Below are positions 1-4,401 of a stretch of DNA of 5,288 nucleotides, in pieces. The position numbers and the translations under genes are program-made. Numbering within the stretch: position 1 is the stretch's first letter; each line of letters opens with the position of its first letter. The stretch covers positions 1-5,288 of the forward strand of contig JAURFJ010000084.1 of the NCBI GenBank assembly GCA_030834365.1. Direction: 5' to 3'. A model generated the notes under the pieces. That model had not been told where the DNA came from. It saw nothing but the letters and a program-made list of their open reading frames with translations, and did not search any database. This DNA comes from Flavobacteriaceae bacterium. Lineage in GTDB: Bacteria; Bacteroidota; Bacteroidia; Flavobacteriales; Flavobacteriaceae.

Positions 1-198
1 CAATTCCTCCAGCACTGCGGTCTCTTTTTTTCTAAAAAAAAGCTCTCCCTTTTGGTCGAAAATTTCGCTCACCGAAACCCCCATCTGTGTCTCAATCTCT
101 TGGTCTAAGTCTTTGAACGGCAGTTTTAGAGCCTTGGCCAGTTCTTGGCCTACTGTAGACTTGCCTGATCCCATATAACCCAAAAGGACTATTTTCAT
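1..198 (-). CDS. aroK: Shikimate kinase, N-terminal part (cut by window edge)
   Basis: Shikimate kinase phosphorylates the 3-hydroxyl of shikimate with ATP in the cytoplasm, the fifth step of the shikimate pathway to chorismate and aromatic amino acids. The visible 66 codons start at ATG 198-196 and read MKIVLLGYMGSGKSTVGQEL at the N-terminus. They contain the Walker A P-loop GYMGSGKST (residues 7-15), the D-x-D shikimate/magnesium region (Asp30 and Asp32 in FKDLD), and the G-E-x-x-F-R-x-x-E signature (residues 51-59) whose Arg56 binds the shikimate carboxylate. The frame is open to the window edge, so roughly 100 further residues would be expected for a family protein of about 170. No Shine-Dalgarno sequence precedes the start. 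The gene diverges from the tRNA genes, with a candidate minus-strand promoter just upstream. Family assignment is firm; the 3' part is unseen. Confidence 0.93.
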   Translation of the reverse strand, partial: MKIVLLGYMGSGKSTVGQELAKALKLPFKDLDQEIETQMGVSVSEIFDQKGELFFRKKETAVLEEL

Positions 199-209
199 CG
201 AATTCAGTG

Positions 210-239
210 TTGGATTATCAAATATAGCCCTTATATTTG
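210..239 (+). promoter_or_regulatory. Promoter for tRNA-Lys (TTG-N19-TATATTTG)
   Basis: TTG at 210-212 is followed by a 19-base spacer and TATATTTG at 232-239, matching the Bacteroidota primary-sigma consensus (TTG at -33, TAnnTTTG at -7) in both boxes and in spacing. Predicted transcription start is near 246, a few bases before the mature tRNA 5' end at 252. The -33 to -7 spacer contains the minus-strand -7 element of aroK, so the two promoters physically overlap. Confidence 0.75.
219..226 (-). promoter_or_regulatory. Candidate -7 element for aroK
   Basis: On the minus strand this reads TATATTTG, an exact match to the Bacteroidota -7 consensus TAnnTTTG. A start of transcription some 7 bases downstream would leave a leader of roughly 14 bases before the aroK ATG at 198. 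No perfect TTG is present at the -33 position; TTT at 250-248 is the closest, at 21-base spacing. It is assigned by consensus only. Confidence 0.5.
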
Positions 240-251
240 CAGCCGCTAAAC

Positions 252-324
252 GACTTGGTAGCTCAGCTGGTAGAGCAATACACTTTTAATGTATGGGTCC
301 TGGGTTCGAGCCCCAGCCAAGTCA
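252..324 (+). tRNA. tRNA-Lys (anticodon UUU)
   Basis: All cloverleaf parts are visible. The 7-bp acceptor stem is GACTTGG 252-258 with CCAAGTC 317-323, fully paired, with discriminator A324. The D stem is GCTC 261-264 with GAGC 273-276, and the D loop contains GG. The anticodon stem is ATACA 278-282 with TGTAT 290-294, and the loop CTTTTAA places anticodon TTT at 285-287, which reads Lys AAA/AAG. The T stem is CTGGG 300-304 with CCCAG 312-316, around the loop TTCGAGC. The variable loop has 5 bases. The 3' CCA is not encoded, so it must be added by tRNA nucleotidyltransferase. Confidence 0.97.
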
Positions 325-325
325 C

Positions 326-358
326 AAAGAGTTAAGGCTATTGTCTTAGCTCTTTTTT
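326..358 (+). terminator. Terminator-like hairpin between the two tRNA genes
   Basis: The 11-bp stem pairs 326-336 with 345-355 (one G-T wobble, the rest Watson-Crick), closes on an 8-base loop, and runs into six T at 353-358. It begins two bases after the mature 3' end of tRNA-Lys. The form is that of an intrinsic terminator, but it ends only 6 bases before tRNA-Leu, for which no separate promoter is obvious. It may therefore be a leaky terminator or a processing hairpin. Confidence 0.65.
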
Positions 359-364
359 GTCTTA

Positions 365-448
365 GCTCACGTGGTGGAATTGGTAGACACGCCATCTTGA
401 GGGGGTGGTGTCCGATTGGATGTGCTGGTTCGACTCCAGTCGTGAGCA
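365..448 (+). tRNA. tRNA-Leu (anticodon GAG)
   Basis: This is a class II tRNA of 84 bases with a long variable arm. The acceptor stem is GCTCACG 365-371 with CGTGAGC 441-447, fully paired, with discriminator A448. The anticodon stem is CCATC 392-396 with GGTGG 404-408 (one T-G pair). The loop TTGAGGG carries anticodon GAG at 399-401, which reads Leu CUC/CUU. The T arm is GCTGG 424-428 with CCAGT 436-440 around TTCGACT. The 15-base variable region 409-423 is typical of Leu. CCA is not encoded. It probably shares the tRNA-Lys transcript unless the intervening hairpin terminates. Confidence 0.96.
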
Positions 449-465
449 CTTAAGGATCAAAAATT

Positions 466-494
466 AAAGCACCACCGAAAGGCGGTGCTTTTTT
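466..494 (+). terminator. Intrinsic terminator after tRNA-Leu
   Basis: The stem pairs 466-476 with 481-491 (AAAGCACC outer arm, one A-C mismatch, then two G-C pairs) on a GAAA tetraloop, and a run of T extends to 494. An A-rich stretch at 459-463 on the 5' side means it could also stop transcription coming from the right. It closes the tRNA unit. Confidence 0.88.
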
Positions 495-503
495 ATTGAG
501 CTA

Positions 504-533
504 AACTGGCCCAAAACATTTTTGAGGCCAGTT
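504..533 (+). other. Hairpin with perfect 8-bp outer stem, function unknown
   Basis: AACTGGCC (504-511) pairs perfectly with GGCCAGTT (526-533). Inside, CAAAA (512-516) pairs with TTTTG (520-524) on a 3-base loop, with A525 bulged, giving about 13 base pairs. No T-run follows, so it is not a standard intrinsic terminator. It lies between the tRNA terminator and the next hairpin in a region without a gene. Confidence 0.5.
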
Positions 534-547
534 GGGTGAGAACAAAC

Positions 548-575
548 ACGCATGTGCGAACATGCGTTAATTTTT
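548..575 (+). terminator. Second hairpin with GCGA tetraloop and T-rich tail
   Basis: ACGCATGT (548-555) pairs perfectly with ACATGCGT (560-567) on a GCGA tetraloop of the stable GNRA class. TTAATTTTT follows immediately. The shape fits a backup intrinsic terminator, though the T-run is interrupted by AA. A structured small-RNA end is an alternative that sequence alone cannot exclude. Confidence 0.5.
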
Positions 576-611
576 GATTTAGACTACGGGCAAGACTTGA
601 GCTGCCGAAGG

Positions 612-632
612 CGACTCCATGTCGTGAGCGCA
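612..632 (+). repeat. Decayed copy of the tRNA-Leu 3' end (possible att or pseudo-tRNA remnant)
   Basis: CGACTCCA then GTCGTGAGC is repeated from the intact tRNA-Leu at 431-447. The second copy has one extra T (620) between the two blocks and one extra G (630) before the final CA. The shared part covers the T-loop end through the acceptor 3' strand, the segment usually used as an attachment core by tRNA-targeting integrases. A CTTGAG (596-601) a little upstream also recalls the tRNA-Leu anticodon loop, so a collapsed tRNA-Leu pseudogene is equally possible. No integrase lies in the window. Confidence 0.6.
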
Positions 633-633
633 T

Positions 634-673
634 AATCATCAATTAGACCTAGCGCTATACCTGGTTAATGATT
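634..673. promoter_or_regulatory. 40-bp imperfect inverted repeat, candidate operator
   Basis: The repeat is symmetric about 653/654. The outer arms AATCAT (634-639) and ATGATT (668-673) match perfectly, the centre TAGCGCTA (650-657) is a perfect palindrome, and short matches lie between; 14 of 20 positions are complementary. It sits about 25 bp upstream of the predicted -33 region of the regulator gene. A binding site for the adjacent MerR-type protein, which as a family binds dyads as dimers or tetramers, is an inference. Confidence 0.45.
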
Positions 674-697
674 TTAATTTATTAATTAAGAGCCCCC

Positions 698-727
698 TTC
701 ACGCTTCATTTATTTTAGCTACTTTTG
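698..727 (+). promoter_or_regulatory. Candidate promoter of the carotenoid operon
   Basis: TACTTTTG at 720-727 matches the Bacteroidota -7 consensus TAnnTTTG exactly. TTC at 698-700 occupies the -33 position at 19-base spacing, two of three bases matching TTG and the same spacing as the tRNA-Lys promoter. An AT-rich tract (671-689) lies upstream. Predicted start of transcription is near 734, giving a leader of about 15 bases before the regulator ATG at 749. The imperfect -33 box would suit a regulated promoter. Confidence 0.55.
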
Positions 728-748
728 TTTAAGATTTTTGAATGAAGA

Positions 749-1651
749 ATGAACAGTAGCAAGAAGTATTTCAGTATACGAGATCTTGAAAATCTCTCCG
801 GCATAAAGGCCCACACCATACGCATATGGGAGAAAAGATACCACCTCCTAAGTCCAGAGCGAACCGAGACCAATATACGCACCTACTCCCTCGATAGCCT
901 TCAGAAACTCTTAAACATAACGCTACTTTACAACAACGGTTACAAGATTTCAAAGATTGCCAAGATTCAGGAAGTCCAGATTCCTACTATGGTCAATGAA
1001 ATCATAGCCAAGAATAGTGAAAAGCACCACGCGGTGAACGCTTTCAAGCTAGCCATGGTTAATTTCGATACGGCTCAGTTTTACAACACCTACAATAGCC
1101 TGGTTGCAGAGCGAAGCTTTAAAGAAATGTTCAACGACGTACTCGTGCCACTCATGAACGAGCTCGGGCTACTTTGGCAAGCCAAAGCGATAAGTCCGGC
1201 GCATGAACACTTTATCACGAGTTTGATTAAACAAAAGATCTATATACATACCGAGAAATTTCAAAAGCTTCCGCCGACAAGAGAAGAGGAGGTTTTTGTG
1301 CTGTACCTTCCTGAAGGCGAGATTCACGAGGTGGGCTTGCTGTTTTTAAATTACGAAATTGTCTCAAAAGGTTATCGCTCTATCTATTTGGGTCAAGCCA
1401 ATTCAATAGAAAGTTTGAAAGAATTACTGGGCTATTACAACAAGGTTCATTTTGTTTCTTATTTCACGATTAGCCCTCAGAACGACGAGATTGAAAAATA
1501 CATCCACGACTTTAATAACACCCTATACCGACCGGGTTGCAAGCTTTCGATTTTAGGATATCAAACACAACGAATGCCCAAAAAACCGCCATTCGATTAC
1601 GTGCAGGCCTACGAATCTATTGCCCATTTCTCTTCGATATTAGAGGCATGA
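749..1651 (+). CDS. MerR-family regulator with CarH-like cobalamin-binding C-terminal region
   Basis: This 300-residue transcription factor has a MerR winged-helix DNA-binding domain (about residues 6-75; YFSIRDLENLSGIKAHTIRI opens it, and WEKRY follows). A helical middle part (about 95-170) and an alpha/beta C-terminal part (about 180-298) follow. In the CarH/CarA family these parts bind B12, and adenosylcobalamin makes the protein a light-sensitive repressor of carotenoid genes. Here Trp143-x9-Glu153-His154 matches the CarH W-x9-EH cap motif, and Glu191-x-His193-x-x-Gly196 matches the lower-ligand motif (E/D-x-H-x-x-G). Ser237 is near the expected SxL site, but the later GG is a single Gly270. 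Cobalamin binding is therefore plausible but unproven. ATG 749 is chosen because the MerR domain begins at once; no Shine-Dalgarno is present. Its TGA overlaps the crtI start (ATGA), and a regulator leading crt genes fits control of pigment synthesis. Confidence 0.88.
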   Translation: MNSSKKYFSIRDLENLSGIKAHTIRIWEKRYHLLSPERTETNIRTYSLDSLQKLLNITLLYNNGYKISKIAKIQEVQIPTMVNEIIAKNSEKHHAVNAFKLAMVNFDTAQFYNTYNSLVAERSFKEMFNDVLVPLMNELGLLWQAKAISPAHEHFITSLIKQKIYIHTEKFQKLPPTREEEVFVLYLPEGEIHEVGLLFLNYEIVSKGYRSIYLGQANSIESLKELLGYYNKVHFVSYFTISPQNDEIEKYIHDFNNTLYRPGCKLSILGYQTQRMPKKPPFDYVQAYESIAHFSSILEA

Positions 1652-3114
1652 AAAAAGTAGTTGTAATCGGATCGGGCTTTTCATCACTCTCGGCGGCCAC
1701 CTATTTGGCGCAAGCAGGATTCGATGTAAGCATCTACGAAAAAAACAACACTGTGGGTGGTCGTTGCCGCCAATTCACCAAAGACGGATTCACCTTTGAC
1801 ATGGGCCCCTCATGGTATTGGATGCCTGATATTTTCGATGATTATTTCGCCGATTTCGGCCGCAAAACATCAGAATTTTACGAACTAGACCGTCTCGATC
1901 CGGGCTATCAAATTGTCTTTGAAGACCGCAGCTTATCCATTGGCGCATCAGTTGAGGCCATTGCCCGAGAGTTTGAAGCCATTGAGCCTAATAGCGGCAG
2001 CAAACTAAAAGCATTCTTAAAAAAGGCCGCAACCAACTACGAAATTGCCATCAAGAAAATCGTGCTTAGGCCCGGGAAGTCTCCGCTTGAGCTGATTACT
2101 CCAGAGACAGCTGTGCGCGTTGGCCAATTTTTAAGATCGGTAAGTGATGAAGTTAAGAAAAGCTTTAAGTCGCCTCAATTGCGTTCGGCTTTAGCATTTC
2201 CGGTGCTCTTTTTAGGGGCTAAGCCCGAAAACACTCCTTCATTTTACATCTTCATGAATCACGCCGATTACGGACTGGGCACTTGGCACCCAAAGGGAGG
2301 TATGTACGAAATTGTAAAAGCCATGAAAAAGGTAGCTGAAGACCTTGGCGTGCGCATTCACACCTCAAGCCCTGTGGAGAAAATTGCCGTAAGTCCAAGT
2401 GGTCAAACCACGGGTATTCGACTACACGACGGCAGCACTATTGAGGCTGACTACGTGGTTTCAGGAGCTGACTACCACCACAGTGAAACCCTACTAGATC
2501 AAACCTACAGACAGTACAGCGAATCGTATTGGAGCAAGCGTACCTTTGCCCCTTCATCGTTGCTCTTTTATGTCGGATTCAACAAAAAGCTCGATCAAAA
2601 ACTCTTACACCACAACCTATTTTTTGACACCGACTTTAAAGAACACGCCAAAAACATATATGACGATCCAGCCTGGCCCAAAGACCCCTTGTTTTACGCC
2701 AACTTTCCATCAGCCACCGACCCAAGCATGGCGCCAAAGGGCAAAGAAGCGGGTTTCTTTTTGATACCTATCGCTCCAGGCATAGAAGACACCCAGGAGC
2801 TGCGCGACCATTACTTTAAGCGACTCATCGAACGCTTAGAGGCCTATACCAATGACACACTCGAGCCCCATATTGAATTCGTAGAGAGCTTTTGCGTAAA
2901 CGACTTCAAAGAGGCCTACAACTCATACAAGGGTAACGCCTACGGACTGGCCAATACGCTGAGACAAACCGCTTTTTTACGCCCTAAATTACAGTCGAAG
3001 AAAGTAAAAAACCTATATTTCACAGGACAATTGACCGTGCCGGGGCCCGGAGTTCCTCCGGCCTTAATTTCCGGTAAATTGGTTGCCCAATTAATCAAAG
3101 AAGTTGCCTCATGA
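1648..3114 (+). CDS. crtI: Phytoene desaturase (CrtI type)
   Basis: A 488-residue FAD-dependent carotenoid desaturase, the usual length for the family; it converts phytoene stepwise toward lycopene, probably at the membrane surface. The N-terminal dinucleotide fold is G8-S-G10-F-S-S13 followed by Glu31, the expected ribose-binding acidic residue, then VGGRCRQF and FDMGPSWYWMP (residues 50-60), a form I associate with Bacteroidota CrtI. The C-terminal FAD signature is FTGQLTVPGPGVPPALISGK (458-477). The third glycine of the classic GxGxxG is Ser13. The frame is open 111 bases further upstream, but ATG 1648 is chosen because the flavin fold starts directly there and it overlaps the regulator stop by 4 bases. 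The end overlaps crtB in the same way. Paired with crtB, assignment as phytoene rather than another carotenoid desaturase is strong. Confidence 0.93.
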   Translation: MKKVVVIGSGFSSLSAATYLAQAGFDVSIYEKNNTVGGRCRQFTKDGFTFDMGPSWYWMPDIFDDYFADFGRKTSEFYELDRLDPGYQIVFEDRSLSIGASVEAIAREFEAIEPNSGSKLKAFLKKAATNYEIAIKKIVLRPGKSPLELITPETAVRVGQFLRSVSDEVKKSFKSPQLRSALAFPVLFLGAKPENTPSFYIFMNHADYGLGTWHPKGGMYEIVKAMKKVAEDLGVRIHTSSPVEKIAVSPSGQTTGIRLHDGSTIEADYVVSGADYHHSETLLDQTYRQYSESYWSKRTFAPSSLLFYVGFNKKLDQKLLHHNLFFDTDFKEHAKNIYDDPAWPKDPLFYANFPSATDPSMAPKGKEAGFFLIPIAPGIEDTQELRDHYFKRLIERLEAYTNDTLEPHIEFVESFCVNDFKEAYNSYKGNAYGLANTLRQTAFLRPKLQSKKVKNLYFTGQLTVPGPGVPPALISGKLVAQLIKEVAS

Positions 3115-3950
3115 AAGCCCTTTACGATCAGGTGTGTTATGAATGCAGCGAACTGGTGACTAAGCGCTACAGCACTTCGTTTTCGCTGGCCACCCGAATG
3201 CTTTCAAAAGATATACGTGCCCATATTTACAACATATACGGATTCGTGCGGTTCGCCGATGAAATTGTAGACAGCTTTCACGATTACCCAAAGGAGAAGC
3301 TCTTCAATCGCTTTACCGAAGACCTCGAGGCGGCATTAGAAGACCAGATCAGCCTTAACCCCATACTCAACGCCTTTCAATACACCTATCACCGCTTCGG
3401 TATTTCAAAAGATCTCGTCGATGCCTTTATGAATAGCATGCGCCTCGATCTGCACAAGACTGAGTACCTAACCACCGAAGAATATAAGGCCTACATCTAC
3501 GGATCTGCCGACGTGGTTGGACTCATGTGCCTAAAAGTTTTTCTAGGGGGCGATCAGCCTGCATACGAAGGGCTTAAACAGTCAGCAATGGCTCTAGGTT
3601 CTGCCTTTCAAAAAGTGAATTTCTTACGCGACCTGAAAGCCGATTACGAAGCACTTGGGCGCACCTACTTTCCTGATGCCAATCTAGAGGCCCTTGACGA
3701 GCAATCTAAAGAGGCCATTATAACCGAAATAGAGGCCGATTTTGAGGTCGGATTTAACGGCATCAAACAGCTTCCGATGAACGCACGCTTTGGGGTATAC
3801 ACCGCCTACCGTTATTACAAAAGATTACTGGATCGACTGAAAAAGACGCCTCCGATGGAAATCAAAAACAAACGCATCCGGGTGCCGAACTACGAGAAAG
3901 CGCAATTGCTCGCTCAGTCGTATATTGATATTAAATTACAACGTGTCTAA
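3111..3950 (+). CDS. crtB: Phytoene synthase (squalene/phytoene synthase family)
   Basis: A 279-residue prenyl transferase that joins two geranylgeranyl diphosphates head to head into phytoene, the first committed step of carotenoid synthesis. Both aspartate-rich substrate/magnesium motifs are present: Asp50-x3-Asp54 (ADEIVD) and Asp174-x3-Asp178 in QKVNFLRDLKADYE. Between them lies YIYGSADVVGLMC (128-140), the conserved tyrosine/glycine segment of the family, and RTYFP (184-188) follows the second motif as usual. The early STSF (21-24) also fits. The length is typical. The start overlaps the crtI stop by 4 bases (ATGA) without a Shine-Dalgarno, pointing to coupled translation. Squalene synthase is an alternative in the superfamily, but the crtI neighbour makes phytoene synthase far more likely. 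Confidence 0.94.
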   Translation: MKALYDQVCYECSELVTKRYSTSFSLATRMLSKDIRAHIYNIYGFVRFADEIVDSFHDYPKEKLFNRFTEDLEAALEDQISLNPILNAFQYTYHRFGISKDLVDAFMNSMRLDLHKTEYLTTEEYKAYIYGSADVVGLMCLKVFLGGDQPAYEGLKQSAMALGSAFQKVNFLRDLKADYEALGRTYFPDANLEALDEQSKEAIITEIEADFEVGFNGIKQLPMNARFGVYTAYRYYKRLLDRLKKTPPMEIKNKRIRVPNYEKAQLLAQSYIDIKLQRV

Positions 3951-3953
3951 ACT

Positions 3954-4397
3954 ATGAACACCCTACTCTGGATCGCTGTTTTTCTACTCACCTTCTTAGT
4001 TATGGAATTTATGGCTTGGTTCATTCACAAGTATATTATGCACGGGCTTCTATGGGTGTTGCACAAAGATCACCACCAAAAAGACCACGAATCGTGGTTT
4101 GAGCGTAACGACGCCTTCTTCTTATTTTTCGCCGTGCTGAGCATGAGCTTTTTGATGACGGCCAACGAGGCCTTCTGGATCGGCTTTCCGATCGGATTCG
4201 GCATACTAGCCTACGGAGTCGCCTATTTTGTAGTGCACGACATCTTTATTCACCAGCGCTTTAAGTGGCTTAGAAACATAGATAACGCCTACGCCAGAGG
4301 CGTTAGAAGGGCCCATAAAATACACCACAAGCACCTGGGAAAAGAAAAGGGTGAAAACTTTGGGATGCTCTTTGTTCCCAAAAAATACTTCAAGTAG
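3954..4397 (+). CDS. crtZ: Beta-carotene hydroxylase (CrtZ-type, di-iron membrane enzyme)
   Basis: A 147-residue integral membrane protein of the fatty-acid hydroxylase superfamily. CrtZ enzymes add hydroxyl groups at C-3 of beta-ionone rings (beta-carotene to zeaxanthin) using a non-heme di-iron centre. All four histidine clusters are visible: His25-x4-His30 (HKYIMH), His37-x2-His40-His41 (HKDHH), His95-x4-His100 (HDIFIH), and His121-x2-His124-His125 (HKIHH). Hydrophobic segments at about 4-20, 53-69 and 74-94 would anchor it in the membrane with the histidines on one face. The length is close to that of short bacterial CrtZ proteins. It starts 3 bases after the crtB stop and ends 4 bases before the next gene, inside the operon. 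Its presence implies that a lycopene cyclase exists elsewhere, since the substrate must carry beta rings. Confidence 0.92.
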   Translation: MNTLLWIAVFLLTFLVMEFMAWFIHKYIMHGLLWVLHKDHHQKDHESWFERNDAFFLFFAVLSMSFLMTANEAFWIGFPIGFGILAYGVAYFVVHDIFIHQRFKWLRNIDNAYARGVRRAHKIHHKHLGKEKGENFGMLFVPKKYFK

Positions 4398-4401
4398 CCC
4401 C

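Noticed and set aside
246..449. Minus-strand 67-codon open frame
   Set aside because: It lies across both tRNA genes; the cloverleaf structures fully explain the sequence.
449..748. A protein gene in the 300-bp gap
   Set aside because: No plausible coding frame is visible on either strand; the stretch is taken up by hairpins, a tRNA remnant, the dyad and the promoter.
742..759. Five-codon open frame (ATG AAG AAT GAA CAG stop) overlapping the regulator start
   Set aside because: It could be read as a leader peptide, but so short a frame near any AT-rich start is expected by chance.
771..953. Minus-strand 60-codon open frame
   Set aside because: It is antisense to the MerR DNA-binding domain and has no recognisable protein features.
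1537..1647. 37-codon upstream extension of crtI
   Set aside because: It overlaps the end of the regulator in another frame; the FAD-binding fold begins right at ATG 1648, which also forms the operon-typical ATGA overlap.
2546..2764. Plus-strand 72-codon open frame inside crtI
   Set aside because: It is out of frame with a clearly conserved enzyme, and its composition is low-complexity (rich in Thr, Pro, Lys), as expected of a shadow frame.
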